From: Campylobacter sp. RM16192
GTDB taxonomy: Bacteria > Campylobacterota > Campylobacteria > Campylobacterales > Campylobacteraceae
Length of the DNA stretch: 64,000 bases
Assembly (NCBI RefSeq): GCF_004803855.2
Contig: NZ_CP012552.1
Location: 434,001-498,000, forward strand
Direction of reading: 5' to 3'
Shown: positions 37,889 through 47,086 of the stretch, one piece after another
Layout of the letters: each line of letters starts with the position of its first letter
Position numbering within the stretch: position 1 is the first letter of the stretch
Position numbers and translations under genes: made by a program
The notes under the pieces: generated by a model
Told to the model about the DNA's origin: nothing
What the model saw: only the letters and a program-made list of their open reading frames with translations
The model's database searches: none

Positions 37889-38982
37889 ATGAGTGAAGTA
37901 AGAATTGTAGAAGCTAGTAGAGTATTAAGCGCAGTAGAGCAAGCTGTTAGAAATCTAGGTATTATAGATAAAGTAAATGATAATAAAAAACCACTTACAT
38001 ATTTTAGTGGAGTAATTGATTCTATGTATTTAGATGCAAAAAACAAAAAACACCATTGCCTGGCGGAAAAATTATAAAAATTGTTACAACTACTGGTGAA
38101 TATATGTTTAGCACGGAAAAAGGTGAAAGTTTTGGAGAATTTTTATCTGGTATTGCTGGTGATTTTTTACAAGGATTTGCTTGCGGTGTAGTTGCTGGGC
38201 CAGCAGGAGTATATGTGTCTAGTTTTATCTCGTCTGCTACGGGTATGAGTTTAGGTGATTTCACAAAACAAGCATACAGATATTTATCGGGAGATGATAG
38301 TTCAGATATTACTAAAAAATTAGGAGTAAAAGATATTACCATCACCAACGGCTACCTAAAAGTAACTATGCCCGACGGCACCGTGTATGCTAGACCATTT
38401 AATGATAAATATCACGGTGGTTTGATTACGGGCGGCAGTAAAGGATTTGAATTTGTTGTTAAGTATAAAATAACCAATCCGTATATAGCAGGATTAGTTA
38501 TTTTTGCAGGCTCTGCTATTGGTTCTTATTATGGTTCTTTATGGACTGATTTTGCATTTGATAGATTATTTAGTGATGGTTTTCCCATATCAGAATATCC
38601 AAATACGCCCCTTATCTCTATCTTAAATCCCACTGTAAACGAGTCTGATCAAGAAGTAGTATTTGATATAACTCTATCTAAACCTCTTGAAGAGGATCTT
38701 GAGCTAAGTTTGCATACATCAAACGGTACTGCCGTAGCAAGCGAAGACTATACCCCAAACAATACTACTATAACTATAAAAGCAGGAGAGACATCTTATA
38801 AACATAGTGTAGCTATAACGGACGATATGCAAAAAGAAGGTAGCGAGTATTTTACTCTTACGGCTCAAAGTATAAACATAACCGACCCAAATGATTTTGG
38901 GTATTATGTTATAAGTAGTGCTATTATTAACAATAAACAGGGTATAAACTCTAATATTAATTTTTATTGCAAAGTAAGTTAA
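37889..38982 (+). pseudogene. Calx-beta domain surface-type protein, frameshifted in an A6 run
   Basis: AAAGGAG and ATG at 37889 open MSEVRIVEASRVLSAVEQA, which runs to a stop at 38075-38077. The rest continues in another frame from about 38050. Adding one A to the run at 38045-38050 joins them (NKKTPLPGGKIIKIV). The joined protein of about 364 residues has a Gly-rich hydrophobic middle (GDFLQGFACGVVAGPAG) and a Calx-beta repeat (SILNPTVNESDQEVVFDITLS ... GTAVASEDYTPN ... ITDDMQKEGSEYFTL), a calcium-binding adhesion module. It ends abruptly after that module. Confidence 0.7.
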
Positions 38983-39536
38983 ATGCAAAAACTTTATCTC
39001 ATGCTGATTTGGCAACCTATTTTTGGAAAGACGAAGAGAAGCCAATGGAGTAAAGCATTTTATATATATATATATATATGATCATAGCTCTTATTGTTTC
39101 ATTTAACCTTTATCTTTCGTCGTTAAATTCTGTTTTGGAAATTCAAGACATGACGGTTAGAAGCGGAGAAATTAGTGGTATTAATAAGCGTCTATTTAAT
39201 AGCTCTACTATGCTTACTCTCAAATCAAATAATGAATATTTTCGATATGTAGTTCATTCTATAGACCTTAAAAATATAAAACTAGGAAATACGGTTAAAA
39301 TTTATAGCGTCAATAAAAATAGTACTATTTTTGGCATCAAAGAGAATTATATTGAAGAGATAAGAGATTTAAACGGAACATTGTTAAGCACAAAATATAA
39401 TATGAATAATTCAAAAAAAGCCAATAATATAGCTTATATGTGGTCTAAACTATCCTGCAAATTATCTTTTATATTTTTTATATTAATAGTTTTAATAAAT
39501 TTAAGAAACAATGAAAAACCAAATAACATTGTGTAA
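38983..39536 (+). pseudogene. Membrane protein gene split by an out-of-frame (TA)9 tract
   Basis: An ATG at 38983 opens MQKLYLMLIWQPIFGKTKR and runs into a TGA right after the TA run. One TA unit fewer would fuse it to the 152-residue frame that begins at the ATG at 39078 (MIIALIVSFNLYLSSL...). The fused protein (~184 residues) has a helix near residues 28-46, a soluble middle with beta character, and a C-terminal helix (LSFIFFILIVLINL). No family is recognised. The 39078 ATG alone lacks a ribosome site. Confidence 0.55.
39061..39078 (+). repeat. (TA)9 dinucleotide tract within a reading frame
   Basis: Nine TA units in a row, in a position where eight would keep a membrane-protein frame open. 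Tracts of this kind can slip during replication and switch genes on and off. Confidence 0.85.
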
Positions 39537-39547
39537 AAGGATTGAAT

Positions 39548-42214
39548 ATGGGTATTAAAGTCGATTCTAATTTTTGTACAAACTTGTTCCTTGCCACACA
39601 TCCAGAAAAAGTATTTGGAGTTGGTAAATCTATGATAGAAGGTGATTATGCTACAGCAGCAGCGGGAGCTTTGGGGTTGTTGGATATGTTTTTGGGTATC
39701 GCAAATAAAGCAAATAAAATAAATACAATAAATAAAATAACTACTGGTTCGGCTTTTGCGGCATCGCTTATAGTATAGTAGATTTTCCGGAAGAAGAGTG
39801 TCCTAAGCCTATAAGTCCTAATTTTAACCTTAATTTTAGTATTCCTAGCTCTCCTTTATATCACTCAGGAGGCGGCGGAGGATGGGGAGGCTCCTCTAGC
39901 GTATATATACCAACCCCATCAAAACCCAGCCTTCCTAATATCCCTCAGATAGAGTGCCCTGATGAACCTGATTTAAATTCGGTAATGATATTTAAATTAA
40001 ATTCTGCAAATCAAGGTGCAGGCTTTAGAAGTCTAGGCTCGGCTGTTCTCGCAAATTCTTTATACTCTACAAATTCGTCTAATGAGTCTAAAATATACTT
40101 TGATATGAATAATGACGGATTTAAAGAAAGAATGATTGATTGGTTTAAACTCGATGAAGGTGTGCTTGTAAATGATATAAATAAAAACGGAAAGATAGAT
40201 AGCGGCAGAGAAATTCTAGGTAATCACTATTTTAATAAATTTGGAGATAAATCAATCGATAGTTTTTCTCTTTTAAAAGAGTTTGATACAAACAAAGACG
40301 GAGTTATAAATAAAGATGATAATACTACATTGAGTATATGGATAGATAAAAATAGCGACGGAAAAACAAACGAAGGCGAACTGATATCGATAAACGATGA
40401 AAACTCTCCAATAAAATCTATATCTGTCAGTACTCTTGATGCTCTTTTGAGCGGATATGATAGAAACCACGATATGAAAATAGATAAAAACGATCAAATC
40501 TATAATTATATCTACTATAGACAAAACTCCGATGATACTGTAAATTTATATATTTACGGAGATGATAACGCAAAGTCTTTCTTAGGGGATAATACTACAA
40601 ATCAGACAATACTTACCGATAAAGGACTAAAAAGAGTAAGGGAAATAGTGTTTTATAAAGATCCATCGGAATTAAACTTAAAAGACAATTTGCAGTCCGA
40701 TGATAAAAATGAACACTTGATAGGAAATAATCAAAATAATCAGCTATACGGTAACGGCGGCAGAGATATACTTGAAGGAGCCGGCGGTGATGATACGCTA
40801 GACGGCGGAGACGGTAGCGATAAGATATTAGGTGGAGATGGAAACGATACTGTAATAGGAGGGAGAGGCAACGACCGTTTAGAAGGCGGTGATTGGGACG
40901 ATAGGTATGTATTTAGCAAAGGTGATGGAGTCGATGTTATATATGACTTAAACTGAAGAGATGTAATAGAATTTGATGATACTATAAATAAAGATGATTT
41001 GATAGTAAAGACAAACGGGGTTGATCTAAATATATCTGTCAAATCAAACACAAAAGGATTTTTGAGTAATCAAATCATAATTAAGAATTTCTATAGTTTT
41101 AGCAATAGGATAGAGGGAATCAAATTTAGCGATAATACTACTCTTAACGTAAGCGATCTGATTTCTATGATGGGTAGCGATAGTGATGACGATATATACA
41201 CTACTGAAATAAGCCAAACTATAGATGCTGAAGACGGAAACGATAAAGTATTCGCAAATAGCGGAAATGACACCATAAAAGGTGGTAAAGGAAATGATAC
41301 TCTGCATGGAGGATCGGGTAATGATATCTATATATAATAAAGGCGACGGTGTAGATGTAATAGAAGATAGTAGTGGCAAAGACAGCTTAGAACTTAAGGG
41401 TATCGATAAAGACGAAGTTAAATTTATGAAAGAAAATAGCTCTTTAAAAGTTTTTATGGATGATAAAAATCATATAACAATTACCGGCTGGTTTAATGAG
41501 CAAAATCAAATAGAAAGTATTAAATTTGATGATCAGACCGAACTAAAGCCAGGTGATATTATAAACTCTCTGGTGTCAAACGGAGATGACACTATAGTGG
41601 GAACAAACGAAGAAGACACATTGGATGGAAAAGAGGGAAATGATACCATAACCGGTCTTAATAAAAATGATACGTTCATAGGCGGAAGTGGCAATGATAA
41701 ACTTTATGGAAATTCAGGCAATGATACGTTAATTGGAGGAACCGGTAGCGACTATCTAGAAGGCGGAGGTGATAATGATACGTATATTTATAACAAAGGA
41801 GATGGAAGCGATAAGATAAATGATACAAGCGGAAACGATAAGATCAAATTTAGCGATATCTTAAAAGATGATATATCGTTTAGAAAAAATAAATTAAATT
41901 TAATTATAACTATAAAACCTACGAATGACACTATTGAGGTTTTAAATTTCTTTACTGTAAATAACGCAATAGAAGAGCTGGAATTTAGTGACGGCTCAAA
42001 AATGACTAATTCTGATATAGGGAGCTTGTTCTCTTATACTTCAGGGGATACAGATACTATATACGCTAAGTCCAACGCTACTTTAAAAGGCGAAAAGGGA
42101 AATGATGTATACTCATACAAAAGAGGAAACGGAAAAGTAATAATAGATGATAGTTTTATAGAAAATAATATTGAAATAAATGCCGGCGAGGATACTTTTT
42201 GTCCGACAAGCTAG
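39548..42214 (+). pseudogene. RTX/EF-hand calcium-binding surface protein, broken at three points
   Basis: ATG at 39548 (AAGGA six bases upstream). Restored, it is about 885 residues: N-terminal Ala/Gly-rich part, Gly-Ser linker, several EF-hand-like loops (DMNNDGFKE, DINKNGKIDSG, DTNKDGVINKDD, DKNSDGKTNEG), then three blocks of RTX nonapeptides (GGDGSDKILGGDGNDTVIGG; GGKGNDTLHGGSGNDIY; GGSGNDKLYGNSGNDTLIGG) each followed by a haemolysin-type C-terminal module. Breaks: a doubled TAGTA at 39770-39780, TGA at 40954-40956, and a TA run at 41329-41336 one unit short. It ends in the inverted repeat at 42190, so the C-terminal secretion signal is probably lost. Confidence 0.8.
41329..41336 (+). repeat. 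Short TA run causing a frame break in the RTX gene
   Basis: Four TA units; five would keep GNDIYIYNKGDGVDVIED in one frame, matching the repeated YIYNKGDG motif seen later in the same gene. This makes the intended frame easy to judge. Confidence 0.7.
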
Positions 42215-42254
42215 ACAAAAATATCACTCGTTAGGGGCGCATCCCTAAGACCCC
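42190..42254 (-). repeat. Right copy of the ~60-bp inverted repeat
   Basis: Reverse complement of this stretch (TCTTAGGGATGCGCCCCTAACGAG... then GGACAAAAAGTATCC) aligns with 31442-31502. It overlaps the last codons of the RTX frame, giving it the foreign-looking end FCPTS-stop, and contains the same TTTTTGTC/GACAAAAA hairpin (42196-42221). Confidence 0.8.
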
Positions 42255-42553
42255 ATTCTCCTTATTTTTTAGTAACTTAGATATTTTTATAGAAAGTAGT
42301 CTAGATAAAAATATAATTGTTTATGAGCAAATAATTACAATGTATGTCTTAGTTAGCGTATAATAGTTTTACGTTTTAAAATAATATTAAAACTAATTAA
42401 AATATTCACTCAAACAGTTTTGGTTTTTAGCTTGTTGTTAATATATATAGCTAGATTATTGTATAATTATCTATATATTTCTACGAGAAACCTAAAAACA
42501 AAAATATTCAATGGTTAAAATAAAAACTGCGCCTTGGTATATGGATTCCAAAA

Positions 42554-42575
42554 TGTATCACTTTCTGTATCACTT
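42554..42575 (+). repeat. Two direct TGTATCACTT repeats near attR
   Basis: TGTATCACTT at 42554-42563 and again at 42566-42575, separated by two bases and about 50 bases inside attR. The decamer is also at the left end of the element (18665). They may be integrase arm-binding sites. Confidence 0.5.
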
Positions 42576-42625
42576 ATATTTTTAAATAATTTAAATATCA
42601 ATAAATGCGCGTTTATTAATTATTA

Positions 42626-42648
42626 TTCAAATCCCTTTCTGTCCGCCA
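42626..42648 (+). repeat. attR: duplicated 3' end of tRNA-Ser
   Basis: TTCAAATCCC-TTTCT-GTCCGCCA repeats the tRNA-Ser 3' end with one mismatch out of 23 (22 identical). Nothing upstream here resembles the rest of a tRNA, so this is the remnant left by integration and marks the right boundary of the element. Confidence 0.88.
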
Positions 42649-42928
42649 CTAAGCCCTAAAATACGGAATTTCAAAGCACTTTTTTAAAAATAAAAAATCC
42701 CTCTGCCGACTCTCGCCGGCAAAATAAAAAATAAATGCTTATATCTCGATTAAATTCATTTAAGTTTTAATTTATGTAATTTACATTTAGTATTATAATT
42801 ATTAAATATATTATATTAATTTTTTATTTAAAGTAATTATGTATTTTAAAACTATACTATACTTAATTGTAGATTTTATATTGATAGTATATATAGCTTT
42901 ATTCTCAAATTCTTAAAAGGAGTTTATT

Positions 42929-43648
42929 ATGACTACATTTGTTCTTGTGCATGGAGCATGGCATGGAGGTTGGTGCTGGAAAGAGGTAAAAAGACTTCTC
43001 GAGGAAAAAGGCTATAGAGTATATACACCTACTATGACAGGACTTGGCGAAAGAGAACATCTAATATCCAAAACAATAACCATAGATACATTGATCAAGG
43101 ATATTGCCAATGTTATCAAATACGAAGATCTTGATAGTGTAATTTTAGTAGGGCATAGTTTTGGAGGTGCCGTTATCTCAGGCGTGGCAGAACTAGCAAA
43201 AGACAAAATAAAACAATTAATCTATCTAGATGCCGCCATATTAGAGGATAACGAGTCAATGTTTGACTGCACTCCTGCTGAAGGAGTAAAACAAAAAAGA
43301 GAGTTAGCCGAGAAAAGTAGCAATGGCTTATCATTTCCGCTTCCTACCGCGGCTAATCTTGGTATAACAGATAAATCACAATGGGAATTTGTAGAAAAAC
43401 ATTTAACGCCACATCCATTGTCAACCTATGATACGAAAATAAAGCTAAGCAGTAAACCAGGAGCCGGATTTAACTGTAGCTATATAATCTGTACCAATCC
43501 TATATATCATCCACTAGACTGGGCGAAAGAACGTGCTAAAAAGTATGGTTGGAATATTGCTGAGATTAATACAGGACATGATGCTATGATTGCAGATGCT
43601 GTAAATTTAGTAAAGTTGCTTGTTGATTTGGATAAGCAAGTTGTGTAA
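42929..43648 (+). CDS. Alpha/beta-hydrolase (EstC/hydroxynitrile-lyase-like esterase)
   Basis: 239 residues. FVLVHGAWHGGWCW holds the oxyanion region, VGHSFGGAVISG the nucleophile elbow (Ser in GHSFGG), and INTGHDAMIADA the catalytic His. The pattern is that of the small EstC/methylesterase group of alpha/beta hydrolases; the natural substrate is unknown. AAAGGAG precedes the ATG. It lies 280 bases outside attR, so it belongs to the chromosome or to an older insertion. Confidence 0.88.
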   Translation: MTTFVLVHGAWHGGWCWKEVKRLLEEKGYRVYTPTMTGLGEREHLISKTITIDTLIKDIANVIKYEDLDSVILVGHSFGGAVISGVAELAKDKIKQLIYLDAAILEDNESMFDCTPAEGVKQKRELAEKSSNGLSFPLPTAANLGITDKSQWEFVEKHLTPHPLSTYDTKIKLSSKPGAGFNCSYIICTNPIYHPLDWAKERAKKYGWNIAEINTGHDAMIADAVNLVKLLVDLDKQVV

Positions 43649-43918
43649 ATAGTTGCTGTTTTATCCATTAAATATTTACAAAAAAGATCTATGCACTATT
43701 AGTTATATACAAGGAAAATTGATATTTTTTATTAAAATTTTATAAAAACTAGTTACGATCTTGGTTAAATAAATTCGTTTTAGTCCAGTATTTTTCATAT
43801 ATACTATATAATAAAATATAAGCTAAAATAGTAATAAATATCATAATTGTGTTAAGTTGATTTTTATTCAGATTAATTTATAATCTTTAATTAATTTTTT
43901 AAAGATTAAGGATACTTC
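43649..43918. other. AT-rich intergenic region before the PepSY operon
   Basis: 270 bases without a credible gene. Presumably it contains the promoter of the downstream membrane operon. Because PepSY membrane proteins often accompany iron uptake, a Fur-type site would be expected, but I see no clear match to a Fur box. Confidence 0.4.
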
Positions 43919-44167
43919 TTGCTTTCAAGAACTAAAGAATTTATTATTAGAACCGTTGCTTGTTGTGTATTCGGATTTATTATATCTTATTATTTAAGTG
44001 TAAAAATTCCAAATTTTTTAGATATTGTTCAAAATGAGAAGTTAGTAATCGCAAATTTTTTATTTATGAGTATCTTTACTGTTTGGTTTTTATTGTGCTA
44101 TATTGTAAGTCTTAGATTGGTTTTTGTATTTATGGCTTTATTTACTACTTTGGCGGTTGCTATATGA
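43919..44167 (+). CDS. Small membrane protein upstream of the PepSY gene
   Basis: 82 residues from a TTG start with AAGGA six bases upstream. Three hydrophobic helices fill most of it (about 9-25, 37-58 and 62-80). It overlaps the following PepSY gene by four bases (ATGA), so the two act together. No named family recognised. Confidence 0.6.
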   Translation: MLSRTKEFIIRTVACCVFGFIISYYLSVKIPNFLDIVQNEKLVIANFLFMSIFTVWFLLCYIVSLRLVFVFMALFTTLAVAI

Positions 44168-45861
44168 TAATGCTCAGGCTTTTTCATAGGTACTTTGGAC
44201 TCGCTTCTACTTGGGTGATATTTTTTATATTTTTTAGTGGAACTCTGGCTTATTACAAAGACGATATAACTTTGTTTATGCAGCCTGAATACTATAAGTT
44301 AAACTACAAAAACAGTGAATACGTAGATACTTCTCTTAAATATCTTAAAAAGCATCATCCAAATTCCGATATTTGGAGGATAACTCCGCCAAGTGAATTT
44401 GCTCCTTATATAACTATATCTTGGCATGATGACGCAAGAGTGAGAGAGCATAGAAGAAACCGAAAAATAGTCAAGATAGATCCGGATACATCCGAGATTA
44501 TAAGAGGTAGAAGCACTTACGGAGGAGGCTTTCTAAGTGCCCTTCATTATGATTTGTGGTTTATAAATAGAGTAACTGCACGTGAAATAATCGGCTATAT
44601 AACTATAACTATGCTTTTTGTTTTATTGTCCGGTATTTTGATACATAAGAGAATTTTAAAAGACTTTTTCAAATTTAAGAAAAAATCATTTTGGATGGAT
44701 TCTCATATTCTAGCTAGTGTCAGTGGATTTGTAATATTTTTAATGCTTGCTATTTCAGGCCTTTATCTTGTGGAGAGGTTTATGCTAAAGGGCATATATT
44801 CTGAAGTGGCCAATCAAAATAAGGCAAGTATGCAGCAAGATTTTAATGCTAAGGCTAAGGCTAGAAACGAGGAGCGTAAAAAACAAAGAGCGCTTGCAAA
44901 GGCGATTGCGGAGCAAAATCTAACTATTAACAAAGATTATGAAGTATCTAAAAATTTAGTCAAGCAGAATATAAAGTCAAGCGATATGAAGCCTTTGGCA
45001 ATGCAAAATTTTGCTCAAAATAAAGAAATAAATATCACTGAGCAATCTTTATCAAAAATGAGAGAGCAGTTTGGAAAAAGCATGGAATTTATGGCTAATA
45101 TGATGGCAAGAAGAGCTAAATTTATTCCTACCGCCAATCAAATTAAAAATATTGTAGATAAACATTCAAATGAAAATTTTGAGAGTATAGTTATCCAAAG
45201 AAACGTACAAGATACAGCTCATGTACAGCTAAATTTTGTGCCTAGTAAGCCATTTACAGATAAAGGATTGAGTTTTGAAGCTAAAATTTTTGATGCTGTA
45301 AGCGGAGAAAAAATTGAAGAGGTTTTTGAAAGAGAGATTCCTAGAGCCAATTTGGTCATGCTGTTTATGAGAATTTTTCATATAGGCGGTTTTGGCGGAG
45401 AGTTGGTTAGATTTATATTTTTTGTATTTGGTTGCCTTGGGCTTATTATGTGCGCTTCGGGGGCTTATTTATGGAGTCAAAAGCAACACTCTAAAGTTGC
45501 GATATATACGATAAAAGTATTTAATAATGCGTTTTTTATAGGGTTATTTACTGCTCTTGGTGTTTATTTGCTTGCAAACCAATTGATACCTTATGAAAAT
45601 GAGATTAGATACGAATATGAAGTTTATGCCTTTTTTATCGCTTTTGCGTTTATTTCATTGATTGGCGCAGTATTTGTCAAAAAATATGGATACTCTTTAG
45701 GTTCTGTCGTCACTTCCGGAATTTTTGCTGTTGTTTTTGTGATCTCTATAGCAAATGGTTCTTTTACAAATTTTGAAATTTTTAAGATTTCGATCGCTTG
45801 CCTTTTTATTTGTCTTGCGTTTGCATGGCTTAGTATCAGATTTATAAAGGAGAAGGCATGA
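44164..45861 (+). CDS. PepSY-associated transmembrane protein
   Basis: 565 residues. RLFHRYFGLASTWVIFFIFFSGTLAYY is the PepSY_TM opening; the next pair of helices surrounds FWMDSHILASVSGFVIFLMLAISGLYLVE. A long Lys/Gln-rich extramembrane domain (about residues 220-370) is followed by FMRIFHIGGFGGELVRFIFFVFGCLGLIM and three more helices. Conserved His residues in the helices could bind haem. Such proteins often accompany siderophore or haem uptake and may reduce ferric iron; the role here is inferred. Coupled to small membrane genes on both sides. Confidence 0.82.
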   Translation: MIMLRLFHRYFGLASTWVIFFIFFSGTLAYYKDDITLFMQPEYYKLNYKNSEYVDTSLKYLKKHHPNSDIWRITPPSEFAPYITISWHDDARVREHRRNRKIVKIDPDTSEIIRGRSTYGGGFLSALHYDLWFINRVTAREIIGYITITMLFVLLSGILIHKRILKDFFKFKKKSFWMDSHILASVSGFVIFLMLAISGLYLVERFMLKGIYSEVANQNKASMQQDFNAKAKARNEERKKQRALAKAIAEQNLTINKDYEVSKNLVKQNIKSSDMKPLAMQNFAQNKEINITEQSLSKMREQFGKSMEFMANMMARRAKFIPTANQIKNIVDKHSNENFESIVIQRNVQDTAHVQLNFVPSKPFTDKGLSFEAKIFDAVSGEKIEEVFEREIPRANLVMLFMRIFHIGGFGGELVRFIFFVFGCLGLIMCASGAYLWSQKQHSKVAIYTIKVFNNAFFIGLFTALGVYLLANQLIPYENEIRYEYEVYAFFIAFAFISLIGAVFVKKYGYSLGSVVTSGIFAVVFVISIANGSFTNFEIFKISIACLFICLAFAWLSIRFIKEKA

Positions 45862-46082
45862 GTATTTTGCTTGGAATTTTAAGTATGGTTTTTATTGCTT
45901 TTGCAAGGCTGGACAAGAGATTTTATTTTGGCCCCATTGTTTGTCTTGTTTTATTTGTTTTTCTTATGATTATGAATGATAATAAATTTTTGGATTTTAC
46001 ATATTTTTTCTTTGCGGCAGGACTTTGCCAGCTTGTAATTAGTATTTGTCTAAATTTTAAAGAATTTAAAATTGATAGCTGA
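45858..46082 (+). CDS. Small membrane protein of the PepSY operon
   Basis: 74 residues, almost entirely hydrophobic, with two or three helices (SILLGILSMVFIAFARL, PIVCLVLFVFLMIM, FFFAAGLCQLVISICL). It overlaps the PepSY gene by four bases. Family not recognised; a subunit of the same membrane complex is plausible. Confidence 0.6.
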   Translation: MSILLGILSMVFIAFARLDKRFYFGPIVCLVLFVFLMIMNDNKFLDFTYFFFAAGLCQLVISICLNFKEFKIDS

Positions 46083-46297
46083 AATTTATGATTTTAAGAT
46101 GGCTTTTTGCTTAAAAATTTATTCGATTTTTTTATTAAGAAAATATTTACTGAAGTGTAGCTTTTAACCCTTTTTTAAGCGATATTTATATATCGTTTTA
46201 TAAATTAAATTTTTAAAAATTATTTTTTATGTTTTTTTAAATTTAAGGTTATTTTTAGAATATAACAATGTTAAAATATTTATTATAGGAGAGTATT

Positions 46298-47002
46298 ATG
46301 AAAAAAGCTTTGCTTTTAAGCAGTTCAGGCTACAAGGATACTGGTTATTTAAACCACTGCAGACCTTGGATTAATGAGTTTTTGACAGAGCATGGAGTTC
46401 GAGATGAGGAGATACTCTTTATTCCTTATGCCGGAGTTAGACGTACAAACGATGAATATGAGCTTAAAGTTCAAGATTGCCTTCAAAATAAAAATATAAA
46501 ATCAATTCATAGATTTAGCGATCCAAAACAAGCCGTGAAAAACGCTAAAGTAATATCAATAGGCGGAGGCAATACTTTTGTTCTGCTTCATTATCTATAT
46601 AAATATGATTTAGTGGATGCAATAAGAGAGAAGGTTGAGGCTGGAACTCCGTATTTTGGCTGGTCTGCTGGCGCAAACGTAGCAGGAGGCACTATAATGA
46701 CAACAAACGATATGCCTATTATAATGCCAAAACTTTTTGATGCACTAAATATCTTTCCTCATCAAATCAATCCTCATTTTATAAGTGGAAAAATAGCTGG
46801 ACACAATGGAGAAAGCAGAGAAGAAAGATTGGAAGAATTTTTAATAGTAAATCAAGATAGTATAATCTATGCTCTACCTGAAGGAGTTGGGTTAAAGATA
46901 TCTGGTAATAGTGCAAAAATACTAGGAAATGATGCTGTGCTTAAAATGCGCTACAAAAAAGATACAGAAAGTATCGCAGTAGGAGATAGTTTTACATTTT
47001 AG
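46298..47002 (+). CDS. pepE: PepE, peptidase E (alpha-aspartyl dipeptidase)
   Basis: 234 residues, family S51. The nucleophile motif GWSAGANVAG is present, with the preceding ISIGGGNTFVLLHYL and the downstream FPHQINPHF containing the catalytic His, all typical of PepE. It cleaves dipeptides with N-terminal Asp, feeding aspartate to fumarate and succinate. This fits the nearby dcuC, pepT and frd genes. AGGAG precedes the ATG. Confidence 0.9.
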   Translation: MKKALLLSSSGYKDTGYLNHCRPWINEFLTEHGVRDEEILFIPYAGVRRTNDEYELKVQDCLQNKNIKSIHRFSDPKQAVKNAKVISIGGGNTFVLLHYLYKYDLVDAIREKVEAGTPYFGWSAGANVAGGTIMTTNDMPIIMPKLFDALNIFPHQINPHFISGKIAGHNGESREERLEEFLIVNQDSIIYALPEGVGLKISGNSAKILGNDAVLKMRYKKDTESIAVGDSFTF

Positions 47003-47062
47003 ACAGATTTTAATTTTTGTTTAAATTTAAGATGAATATAATTAAACAGTATGTAAATATTA

Positions 47063-47068
47063 TATAAT
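47063..47068 (+). promoter_or_regulatory. Possible -10 element of dcuC
   Basis: TATAAT about 19 bases before the dcuC ATG in an AT-rich gap, with AAGAAAGG as the ribosome site after it. The short leader is compatible with a sigma-70 promoter; no -35 is clear. Confidence 0.35.
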
Positions 47069-47086
47069 TTATAAGAAAGGTTAAAG

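Larger units (their letters stand above)
18497..42648. mobile_element. ~24 kb integrative mobilizable element in tRNA-Ser
   Basis: The element is bounded by a 23-bp near-perfect direct repeat of the tRNA 3' end. It holds a tyrosine integrase at the left end, a ColE1-like mobilization module (mobC, relaxase, nested mobB and mobD), a coupling-protein-like ATPase, a CI-like regulator, a five-gene defence operon, metallophosphoesterases and a decayed RTX/Calx-beta locus. No type IV secretion apparatus genes are seen, so transfer would need a helper. The integrase is interrupted by an inversion, so the element may now be immobile. Confidence 0.88.
42255..42928. other. Gene-free right end of the element and flanking DNA
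   Basis: About 670 AT-rich bases with no credible gene. It holds two TGTATCACTT repeats (42554-42575), the attR (42626-42648), a GC-rich hairpin GCCGACTCTCGCCGGC near 42706-42721 outside the element, and the promoter region of the hydrolase gene. Between 42280 and 42345 a stretch reads FIESSLDKNIIVYEQ, faintly RTX-like, but without start or continuity. Confidence 0.6.

Noticed and set aside
38056-38982. The Calx-beta frame as an independent gene starting at 38056
   Set aside because: The start would be a TTG without ribosome site, while the upstream frame from 37889 has a strong site and joins it by a single-base change in an A run.
40741-42140. Tandem repeats in this stretch as a CRISPR array
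   Set aside because: They are coding RTX nonapeptide repeats (GGxGxDxxx); spacing and sequence vary as in calcium-binding proteins, with no constant repeat and spacer units.
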